Of a stretch of DNA of 11,215 nt, positions 1 through 6,028 are shown one piece after another. The stretch is from an uncultured Veillonella sp. (GTDB lineage: Bacteria > Bacillota > Negativicutes > Veillonellales > Veillonellaceae). Position 1 is the stretch's first letter. Every line of letters begins with the position of its first letter. The translations under genes and the position numbers were made by a program. The stretch covers positions 1 to 11,215 of the forward strand of contig URPV01000040.1 in NCBI GenBank assembly GCA_900549805.1. Reading direction: 5' to 3'. The notes beneath the pieces are model-generated. The model saw nothing but the letters and a program-made list of their open reading frames with translations. It made no database searches and was not told the origin of the DNA.

Positions 1-594
1 ATCATATTTGTTCTGAAAGGTTTCCAAGGTTTTCAAGAAGAGCTCCCGCCCTGTCAAATCGAGGCCAGCACAAGGTTCATCAAAAATGAGAAGGTCTGGA
101 TCTGCCATGAGGGCCCGAGCCAAAAGAGCCCGCCGTTGTTGCCCCATGGAGCAAGATCCATAGGTCTTATCCTTATGTTGAATTATGTTAAATGTTTCTA
201 AAAGATTTTGCGCCTTGGTCTTCACCGCTACATCTACATGCTTATAGACCCCAATGGAGGCATAAGCCCCAGATATAACCACATTTTCAATGGTCTGCCT
301 ATCTAAGGTAGAGGCAAAAAGGTTAAGAGAAGAGGACACAAAGCCTACCCGTTCTTTAATGTCCGTCCAAATATGCTTACCAAACTCTTCCCCCAGTACC
401 CTAAGGGTACCAGAAGTAGCTGTTTGGTAGGCCGGAATAAAGGAGAGCATGGTGGACTTACCCGCCCCATTGAGGCCTAACAGGGCCCAGTTCTCCCCCT
501 TTTTAACATGCCAGTTTAAGTTCTTGAGGATATCCTTACCATCCCGGCGGAAGCATATATCCTCATAGTGTAAGAGTTCATTTTCTACTGTCAT
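1..594 (-). CDS. ABC transporter ATP-binding protein, YlmA/ModF-like (partial, C-terminus outside window)
   Basis: This frame starts at ATG 594 and is open for 198 codons to the window edge, so the C-terminus is missing. Seen: Walker A GLNGAGKS at residues 40-47, a Walker B LLIFDEP at 168-174 with the catalytic Glu at 173, and a degenerate ABC signature CSMGQ at 148-152 in place of LSGGQ. The Q-loop region reads GFVSSSL with no glutamine. These variations, together with the phrase DEPCAGLD, recall the stand-alone YlmA/ModF group of ATPases. The transported substrate, if any, is unknown, and no permease is visible. The start is supported by an AGGGA sequence 6-7 nt upstream that overlaps the ilvN stop codon. 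It begins 9 bp after ilvN and is therefore probably co-transcribed as the last visible gene of the ilv operon, though that need not mean a role in amino acid synthesis. ATPase identity is confident; the subfamily is moderately so. Confidence 0.88.
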   Translation of the reverse strand, partial: MTVENELLHYEDICFRRDGKDILKNLNWHVKKGENWALLGLNGAGKSTMLSFIPAYQTATSGTLRVLGEEFGKHIWTDIKERVGFVSSSLNLFASTLDRQTIENVVISGAYASIGVYKHVDVAVKTKAQNLLETFNIIQHKDKTYGSCSMGQQRRALLARALMADPDLLIFDEPCAGLDLTGRELFLKTLETFQNKYD

Positions 595-603
595 AAACAG
601 TCC

Positions 604-1092
604 CTACATGTCCTGACCACGGCTCATGGCAGTAATACCAGTTTTAGCAATTTCCAAAACCCCATAGCCCTCCATGATTTTAATGAAGCCACGAAGTTTT
701 TCTACATTGCCTGTCACTTCAATAATCATAGAAGACGGAGATATGTCTAAGACATTCCCCCGATACACATCGGCAATTTGCACGATTTGTGCCCGGGTCT
801 CGTTGGTGGCCTTTACCTTGATAAGCATGAGTTCTCGACGAACCACATCTTCTGCAGGGAAAATTTTAACTTTGGCCACATCAACTAGCTTGAAGATTTG
901 TTGTTCAATTTGATCTAGGGACCGATCATCCGCCTCAACGGTCAGCGTGATGCGGGCATAGCCAGGCTTATTGGTTACACCAGAAGTCATCTTGGTAACA
1001 GAGAAACCACGGCGGTTAAAGAGGGCCAAAATACGGGTCCCGATACCAGATGTGTTCTTAGCGATAACAAGTATTTGATGTTCTTTATTCAT
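604..1092 (-). CDS. ilvN: Acetolactate synthase small (regulatory) subunit
   Basis: 162 residues, the normal length for the bacterial regulatory subunit (IlvH/IlvN). It binds the catalytic subunit IlvB, raises its activity and confers feedback inhibition by valine. Seen: an N-terminal ACT domain at about residues 5-75, with a loop NTSGIGTR at 13-20 followed by FNRRGF, and a C-terminal domain from about 85 with the family-typical RRELMLIKVKA and IMEGYGVLEIAKTGI stretches. N13 and G16 match the positions known in E. coli IlvH to be needed for valine binding, so the subunit is inferred to be valine-sensitive. The ATG overlaps the last 8 nt of ilvB, implying translational coupling and 1:1 production of the two subunits. 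The ilvN or ilvH symbol would serve equally. Confidence 0.95.
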   Translation of the reverse strand: MNKEHQILVIAKNTSGIGTRILALFNRRGFSVTKMTSGVTNKPGYARITLTVEADDRSLDQIEQQIFKLVDVAKVKIFPAEDVVRRELMLIKVKATNETRAQIVQIADVYRGNVLDISPSSMIIEVTGNVEKLRGFIKIMEGYGVLEIAKTGITAMSRGQDM

Positions 1093-2800
1093 GATCCAGT
1101 ACCCCCTTATGGCCCATCATATCGGGCACGTTTTTACCGGCAGGAATCATTGGCAATACATTCGCTTCCCGGCTCACCAAACAGTTAATGAGGACTCCAC
1201 GACCTTCTGTAAGTAAGCTTGGCAAGAGATCCAAATCAGCTTGACTTTCAATCTTGGCAGAAGGAACGGAATAGGCCTCTGCCAACTTGTTAAAGTCAGG
1301 ACTAACCGCTAAATCTACAAAGGAGTAGCGACGATCATTGAAGAGTTCTTGCCATTGGCGAACCATGCCCAAGTAGCCATTATTGATGAGGACAATTTTT
1401 ACATTGAAGTCATATTGACTCATCATCATGAGTTCCTCAGAAGTCATTTGGAAGCCCCCATCCCCTACGATGAGAAGGATGGTCTTATGAGGGGCCGCCA
1501 CAGCCGCACCCATAGCAGCAGGCAAGCCATAGCCCATGGTGCCAGCCCCACCAGAAGTGCACCAAGTTTTAGGAGCCTTGCAAGTCAAGTACTGGGCCGC
1601 CCACATTTGGTGTTGGCCCACGTCAGTTACAACGATAGCATCCCCCTTAAGCACTTGATCTACCGCTTCTAAGACAGCTTGTGGCATGAGGCGATCATCC
1701 ATGGCTGGAGGTACCTCCATAGGGTATTCTTCCTTCCAAGTTTTAATTTGCGTCAACCAATCTTGATGATGGCCCGCTTCAACAAGGCTAGTGAGATCCG
1801 ATAAGACTTCCTTCAAGTCCCCTACAATTGGCAAATCAACGGCGCAGTTTTTATTCATTTCCGCAGGGTCAATATCAATTTGAATAACCTTAGCCTTAGG
1901 CAAGAACTTGCTAGGAAGTCCCGTATAGCGGTCGTGGAAACGGATACCTGTGGCAATCACCAAATCTGCCTCTTCAGAGGCAAAGTTAGAGGCAACCGTC
2001 CCATGCATGCCGATAAAGCCCAAGGCTTGATCATGGTTGCTAGGAAAAGCGCCCAGTCCCATAAGAGTAGTAGCCACAGGAATTTGCGTTTTTTCAGCTA
2101 GGGTCTTTAGAGCCTCTGCTGCGCCGGACCGAATGGCCCCTCCACCAGCGATAATCATTGGTTTTTTGGCAGCCTTAATCAAGGCTGCCGCTTCTTCAAC
2201 TTGGGCCACATGGTTAGGCCACTCTGTAGTATAGCCTTCCAAATGAATCGGTGCTGAATAGAGGGTATTATACTCATCCATAGGGATGGATGTAGTTTGT
2301 ATATCCTTGGGAATATCGATCAAGACAGGACCTGGACGACCTGTAGAAGCGATGTGGTAGGCCTCCTTGATAATGCGAGGGAGGTCCTTGATATCCTGAA
2401 CCAAGTAATTATGCTTAGTGATAGGCATCGTAATTCCTTGGATATCCGCTTCTTGGAAGGAATCCTTGCCAATCAACATCCGCCCTACTTGGCCAGTAAT
2501 AGCAATCATTGGAACGGAGTCCATATAGGCTGTCATAAGGCCTGTTACTAGATTAGTAGCACCCGGTCCAGATGTAGCCAAACAGACACCTACCTTACCG
2601 GATACACGCGCATAGGCATCTGCAGCATGGGCTGCCCCCTGTTCATGACGGACAAAATAATGCTTAATTTCAGGGAAGGAATAGATTTCATCAAAAATTG
2701 GAATCACAGCTCCCCCAGGATAACCAAACATATCGGTTACACCGAGGCGGTGAAGGGTTTCGAGGACAATTCGTGCCCCCTTGATAGTCTCTTGACTCAT
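1085..2800 (-). CDS. ilvB: Acetolactate synthase large (catalytic) subunit
   Basis: 571 residues, standard size. It is a thiamine-diphosphate, FAD and Mg-dependent cytoplasmic enzyme that condenses two pyruvates to 2-acetolactate (valine/leucine branch) or pyruvate with 2-oxobutyrate to 2-aceto-2-hydroxybutyrate (isoleucine branch). Seen: an N-terminal TPP domain with GYPGGAVIPIFDE and the catalytic glutamate E53 in RHEQGAAHAADAYAR, then LATSGPGATNL. A middle FAD domain covers about residues 190-340. The C-terminal TPP domain has the GDGGF motif at 446-450 and INNG at 472-475, which bind the diphosphate through Mg. W483 in RQWQ is the conserved active-site tryptophan. The start at 2800 is preceded by AAAAGGAG at good spacing. 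It lies 21 bp after ilvA and overlaps ilvN. Presence of the FAD-type middle domain and the dedicated small subunit argue for the anabolic enzyme rather than the catabolic AlsS. Confidence 0.97.
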   Translation of the reverse strand: MSQETIKGARIVLETLHRLGVTDMFGYPGGAVIPIFDEIYSFPEIKHYFVRHEQGAAHAADAYARVSGKVGVCLATSGPGATNLVTGLMTAYMDSVPMIAITGQVGRMLIGKDSFQEADIQGITMPITKHNYLVQDIKDLPRIIKEAYHIASTGRPGPVLIDIPKDIQTTSIPMDEYNTLYSAPIHLEGYTTEWPNHVAQVEEAAALIKAAKKPMIIAGGGAIRSGAAEALKTLAEKTQIPVATTLMGLGAFPSNHDQALGFIGMHGTVASNFASEEADLVIATGIRFHDRYTGLPSKFLPKAKVIQIDIDPAEMNKNCAVDLPIVGDLKEVLSDLTSLVEAGHHQDWLTQIKTWKEEYPMEVPPAMDDRLMPQAVLEAVDQVLKGDAIVVTDVGQHQMWAAQYLTCKAPKTWCTSGGAGTMGYGLPAAMGAAVAAPHKTILLIVGDGGFQMTSEELMMMSQYDFNVKIVLINNGYLGMVRQWQELFNDRRYSFVDLAVSPDFNKLAEAYSVPSAKIESQADLDLLPSLLTEGRGVLINCLVSREANVLPMIPAGKNVPDMMGHKGVLDHE

Positions 2801-2821
2801 AATATGCTCCTTTTTATCACC

Positions 2822-4048
2822 CTAGTCGCCTAGAGTATCATCTGCATAGTTAAGGCGATGAATATCATAGCCATGGGATTTAAATTTATCGGTAATTCGC
2901 TTGATATGCTCTTCTCCATTGGTTTCCACGGTTACCTGCAATTCCACTTCATGGAAGCGGTCTAGGTTCTTAAATTGGTTATGTTCTAGCTTAATAACAT
3001 TGGCATCTTCTTGCGCCAAAAGTTCGGATACAAAGACCAATTGACCTGGTTTATCGGGTAGGTTAACAGAAAATGTAAAGATCCGCCCCCGTACAATGAG
3101 CCCCTTATTGATCATAGAGGCAATGGTAAGTACATCAATATTACCACCAGATACGACAGATACCACCTTTTTACCCCGGAAGTTCAACTTTTTCAAGGCT
3201 GCCAAGGAAAGTATCCCCGCATTTTCTGCCACTAACTTATGCCGTTCTACCAGGAGGAGGAAGGCTTCCATCAGTTCATAATCCGTTACGGTAATGACCT
3301 GGTCTACATATTCCTTGATGTAGTTCAAGGTATTAGATCCAATGAGGCCCACCGCTGTACCATCGGCTATGGTAGCTACTTCTTTCAGGGCTACTGGTTC
3401 TCCCTCTTCCAGAGCCGCCAAAGCTGAAGCAGCTCCTGCAGGCTCTACACCGATAATCTTGATTTGTGGATTTTTGAGCTTCGCCGCTTCGGCAATACCA
3501 GATATAATACCACCACCACCGATAGGGACGAGCAATACATCCGCATCAGGCAACTCATCTAGAATTTCTAAGGCAATTGTCCCCTGCCCTTCAATAACAT
3601 CCTCATCATCAAAAGGATGGACGAATACATAGCCTTCTTCTTTCTGTAACTGGCGGGCCTTTTGGTAGGCATCATCATAAATTTCTCCGTGAAGGACGAC
3701 CTCAGCTCCATACTTCTTAGTCGCATTGACCTTAATCAAAGGGGTATGTTTAGGCATGACGATAACCGCTTTAATCCCCAAGCGTTGGGCTGCCAAGGCT
3801 ACCCCTTGAGCATGGTTACCCGCAGAGGCAGCTATAACACCCCATTCCTTTTCTTCCTTGGTCAATTTAGAAATCCTATTATAGGCGCCCCGCACCTTGA
3901 AGGACCCTGTAATTTGTAGGTTTTCAGGCTTGATATAAACATCATTACCAGATTCTTCAGAGAAGACATCAGAATGAATAAGTTTTGTTTTTACCGTCAC
4001 CGTTCCCAAGCGCTCCTTGGCTTCGATATAATTGTAAAGTTTATGCAT
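2822..4048 (-). CDS. ilvA: Threonine ammonia-lyase (threonine deaminase), medium form with C-terminal ACT domain
   Basis: 408 residues. It is a PLP enzyme converting threonine to 2-oxobutyrate and ammonia, the committed step towards isoleucine. Seen: the PLP lysine K51 in TGSFKVRGAYN, the substrate loop SAGNHAQG at 75-82, and the PLP-phosphate-binding glycine run GGGG at 177-180. A single ACT-like domain follows from about residue 325 (starting around FTFSVNLPDKPGQL). This layout is shorter than the E. coli two-ACT form (about 514 aa) and longer than ACT-less TdcB (about 329 aa), so it fits the single-ACT medium form. Its position between ilvD and ilvB argues for a biosynthetic role. A GAGGAAAA ribosome binding site precedes ATG 4048. 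Feedback regulation by isoleucine or valine through the ACT domain is plausible but not shown by the sequence. Confidence 0.94.
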   Translation of the reverse strand: MHKLYNYIEAKERLGTVTVKTKLIHSDVFSEESGNDVYIKPENLQITGSFKVRGAYNRISKLTKEEKEWGVIAASAGNHAQGVALAAQRLGIKAVIVMPKHTPLIKVNATKKYGAEVVLHGEIYDDAYQKARQLQKEEGYVFVHPFDDEDVIEGQGTIALEILDELPDADVLLVPIGGGGIISGIAEAAKLKNPQIKIIGVEPAGAASALAALEEGEPVALKEVATIADGTAVGLIGSNTLNYIKEYVDQVITVTDYELMEAFLLLVERHKLVAENAGILSLAALKKLNFRGKKVVSVVSGGNIDVLTIASMINKGLIVRGRIFTFSVNLPDKPGQLVFVSELLAQEDANVIKLEHNQFKNLDRFHEVELQVTVETNGEEHIKRITDKFKSHGYDIHRLNYADDTLGD

Positions 4049-4072
4049 AGATTTTCCTCATCTGCTCCCTAG

Positions 4073-4120
4073 GGCCCTATAAAGATGGACTAGCAAATCC
4101 TGCTAGTCCATCGGCCCTAT
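4073..4120. repeat. 8-nt direct repeat flanking the ilvD-ilvA hairpin
   Basis: GGCCCTAT occurs at 4073-4080 and again at 4113-4120, immediately bracketing the hairpin at 4084-4112. The repeat-hairpin-repeat layout resembles a short insertion with a target duplication, but the unit is only about 40 bp, has no terminal features of a known element, and could be coincidence. Confidence 0.45.
4084..4112 (-). terminator. Intra-operon hairpin between ilvD and ilvA, possible weak terminator or mRNA processing/stability element
   Basis: A perfect 12-bp stem, GATGGACTAGCA paired with TGCTAGTCCATC, closes a 5-nt loop. In the transcript it is followed by only TTTAT, too short for an efficient intrinsic terminator. 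It lies 25 nt after the ilvD stop, and only 35 nt remain before the ilvA start, leaving little room for a new promoter. It is therefore more likely to cause partial termination or to protect the 3' end of ilvD mRNA than to separate two operons. The structure is certain; the function is inferred. Confidence 0.5.
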
Positions 4121-4137
4121 TATGAAATTGCTAAGCC

Positions 4138-5805
4138 TTAGTCTTCTAAGATTTCAATCGCCCCTTGCGCAGCAGAGGATACATGCATAGCATATTTTTT
4201 CAAATAGCCTGTTACATTGGCCTTATATGGTTTTAACTTAGCCTTACGATTAGCAATTTCTTGGTCGGACAATTGAACTTCTAACTTACCATTTGGAATA
4301 TCGATGTTAATGATATCCCCATCTTGTACGATAGCGATGGTTCCACCAGCAGCGGCTTCTGGAGATACGTGGCCAATGGATGCGCCACGAGTAGCACCGG
4401 AGAAACGACCATCCGTAATAAGGGCTACAGAGTCACCTAAGCCCATACCTGTAATAACAGAAGTAGGGGTGAGCATTTCACGCATGCCAGGGCCGCCCTT
4501 AGGGCCTTCATAGCGGATAACAACTACATCACCCTTAATGATTTTGCCACCCATAATAGCCTCACATGCCTCTTCTTCAGAGTTGAAGCACTTAGCAGGA
4601 CCGGAATGAACGAGCATCTTAGGATCTACGGCACCGGACTTAACAACAGATCCATCGACTGCTAAATTCCCTTTTAAAACAGAGATGCCACCAGTAGCTT
4701 GTACCGGATTATCCCAAGAGTGAATAACATCTTGGTCTTTAACGACAGCCAACTTAGCAATATCCCCTTGGTTATGAAGGGTAACAGACTTAGCATCCTT
4801 ATGGAGGCGGCCATTTTCAGCCAAGCGTTGCATAACGGCAGGAATCCCACCAGCTGCATCTAGGTCTTCGATAAAGTACTTGCCAGATGGGGACAATTTG
4901 GAAAGCTGTGGTGTTTTTTGAGCGATTTCATTAAAGTCATCTAGGGTGAGTTCAACCCCCGCTTCATGTGCGATAGCTGGCAAATGAAGAGCCGTATTGG
5001 AAGACCCTCCCAAAGCCATATCTACGGCTACAGCATTTTCAAAAGCTTGACGAGTCATGATGTCCTTTGGACGAAGGTCAGCTTGCAAAACCTTCAAAAT
5101 TTGTTGCCCCGCAGACTTAGCTAAACGTTGGCGGGCAGAGTACACGGCAGGGATTGTCCCATTACCTGGAAGCCCCATGCCCAAGGCTTCGGTCAAGCAA
5201 TTCATAGTGTTGGCCGTATACATACCAGAGCAGGAACCACAGGTAGGACAAGCGTCTTGTTCGATTTCATGAAGTTCTGTATCATCCATTTGGCCGGTTT
5301 GGTGTTTGCCTACCGCTTCGAAAACATCAGAAAGGCCAACTTTCTTACCGTGGTGAACGCCTGCTAACATAGCCCCACCAGATACGAAGATGGATGGCAA
5401 ATTGAGGCGGGCTGCGGCAATCAACATGCCTGGTACAACTTTATCGCAATTGGGGATAAAGACCATAGCATCAAAAGGAGTAGCCATAGCAGTTGCTTCG
5501 ATAGAGTCAGCAATAATATTACGGGTAACCAAGGAATACTTCATACCCACATGGTTCATAGCCAAGCCATCGCAAATACCGATGGTGTTAAATTCAATAG
5601 GTACCCCGCCGGCGTTACGGATGCCATCCTTAACGGATTGAACAAGCTCTTTGAGGCCCTTGTGGCCCGGAACGATTTCATTAAAGGAATTGGCAATACC
5701 AATAATAGGTCTACCCATTTCTTCGTCTACAAAACCCAAAGCATTTAACAAGGATCTATGTGGCGCGCGAGCGGCACCTTGTGTCAAATTATCACTTCTA
5801 CTCAT
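4138..5805 (-). CDS. ilvD: Dihydroxyacid dehydratase
   Basis: 555 residues, normal for the family. It dehydrates 2,3-dihydroxyisovalerate and 2,3-dihydroxy-3-methylvalerate to the 2-oxo acids that are transaminated to valine and isoleucine, using an iron-sulfur cluster in the cytoplasm. Seen: [11 protein letters not shown] near the N-terminus, C120 in [10 protein letters not shown], and the CPTCGSCSG cluster motif at 186-194. At the position where [2Fe-2S] family members carry a further cysteine it has G47 (VPGH), as in E. coli IlvD, suggesting the oxygen-labile [4Fe-4S] type and an anaerobic host. The longest open frame begins six codons earlier at a GTG (5823), but ATG 5805 has AGGAG 6 nt upstream and matches the usual family N-terminus, so 5805 is chosen. 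It is the first gene of the ilv operon. Confidence 0.96.
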   Translation of the reverse strand: MSRSDNLTQGAARAPHRSLLNALGFVDEEMGRPIIGIANSFNEIVPGHKGLKELVQSVKDGIRNAGGVPIEFNTIGICDGLAMNHVGMKYSLVTRNIIADSIEATAMATPFDAMVFIPNCDKVVPGMLIAAARLNLPSIFVSGGAMLAGVHHGKKVGLSDVFEAVGKHQTGQMDDTELHEIEQDACPTCGSCSGMYTANTMNCLTEALGMGLPGNGTIPAVYSARQRLAKSAGQQILKVLQADLRPKDIMTRQAFENAVAVDMALGGSSNTALHLPAIAHEAGVELTLDDFNEIAQKTPQLSKLSPSGKYFIEDLDAAGGIPAVMQRLAENGRLHKDAKSVTLHNQGDIAKLAVVKDQDVIHSWDNPVQATGGISVLKGNLAVDGSVVKSGAVDPKMLVHSGPAKCFNSEEEACEAIMGGKIIKGDVVVIRYEGPKGGPGMREMLTPTSVITGMGLGDSVALITDGRFSGATRGASIGHVSPEAAAGGTIAIVQDGDIINIDIPNGKLEVQLSDQEIANRKAKLKPYKANVTGYLKKYAMHVSSAAQGAIEILED

Positions 5806-5811
5806 GATGGT

Positions 5812-5816
5812 CTCCT
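5812..5816 (-). promoter_or_regulatory. Ribosome binding site deciding the ilvD start
   Basis: AGGAG lies 6 nt upstream of ATG 5805. The upstream GTG at 5823 would place this sequence inside the coding region, so it selects 5805 as the ilvD start. Confidence 0.85.
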
Positions 5817-5869
5817 CTTTCACTTGAAGATGATTTGAGGCCGAAGCCCTGTATATAGCTAGAAAGCAG

Positions 5870-5900
5870 AAAAGGACGATTCCTAGGAATCGTCCTTTTT
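5870..5900. terminator. Strong bidirectional intrinsic terminator between btuB and ilvD
   Basis: A perfect 30-nt inverted repeat occupies 5870-5899: arms AAAAGGACGATTCCT and its exact complement. It would fold as a stem of about 13 bp with a CTAG loop. It is flanked by a T run on each strand (five T on plus, four on minus), so it could stop transcription in either direction. For minus-strand transcription it lies 129 nt past the btuB stop and 65 nt before ilvD. It may end the btu operon, act as the terminator half of an ilv attenuator, or both. Confidence 0.8.
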
Positions 5901-5945
5901 AAGCTCGCCCGAGAGCGAGAGAAAATCATACTACCTTCAATGCCT

Positions 5946-5972
5946 AGTATAGTACACAGTGTACCATTTCAA
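5946..5972 (-). promoter_or_regulatory. Putative sigma-70-type promoter for the ilv operon
   Basis: On the minus strand TTGAAA (5972-5967) is followed by TATACT (5951-5946). Both boxes are five out of six or close to consensus, but the spacer is only 15 bp, shorter than the usual 17. Position upstream of ilvD and the palindrome in the spacer support a role in regulated expression of the operon. Confidence 0.45.
5952..5964. promoter_or_regulatory. Perfect palindrome in the ilv promoter spacer, candidate operator
   Basis: GTACACAGTGTAC is a perfect inverted repeat with 6-nt arms around one central base. It lies exactly between the proposed -35 and -10 boxes, where a bound dimeric regulator would block RNA polymerase or, with the short spacer, could remodel it. 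The regulator is unknown. Confidence 0.45.
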
Positions 5973-5981
5973 GAGCATTTA

Positions 5982-6010
5982 GACAATGGTTTCCATGGAC
6001 TTTTGTCCAT
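5982..6010 (-). other. Small alternative hairpins just downstream of btuB
   Basis: ATGGAC-AAAA-GTCCAT (6010-5995 on the minus strand) is a 6-bp stem beginning about 18 nt after the btuB stop. An overlapping alternative uses ATGG-TTT-CCAT at 5986-5996. Neither is followed by a T run, so they look like 3'-end protection or chance structure rather than a terminator. Confidence 0.25.
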
Positions 6011-6028
6011 TTTCATTAGACATTTATC

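Larger units (their letters stand above)
5806..5945 (-). promoter_or_regulatory. ilvD 5' leader with stacked hairpins (candidate attenuator)
   Basis: If transcription starts from the promoter-like sequence at 5946-5972, the ilv mRNA has a leader of about 130 nt. It contains a 5-bp hairpin (CTCGC with GCGAG, 5904-5919), a strong terminator-like inverted repeat (5870-5900), and a small UUCG-capped stem (GGC-TTCG-GCC, about 5839-5848). A strong terminator inside a 5' leader usually means transcription attenuation. I do not see a T-box core or a run of Ile, Leu or Val codons that would identify the sensor. The alternative is that the inverted repeat simply ends the btu operon and the real ilvD promoter lies downstream of it. 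Confidence 0.4.

Noticed and set aside
5806..5823. GTG start at 5823 adding six residues to IlvD
   Set aside because: The AGGAG ribosome binding site would fall inside the coding region, and the family N-terminus matches ATG 5805.
5806..5972. T-box riboswitch upstream of ilvD
   Set aside because: T-boxes are common before ilv genes in Firmicutes, but the leader is too short (about 130 nt) and I find no T-box bulge sequence (TGG next to a conserved GGTGG-like T-box).
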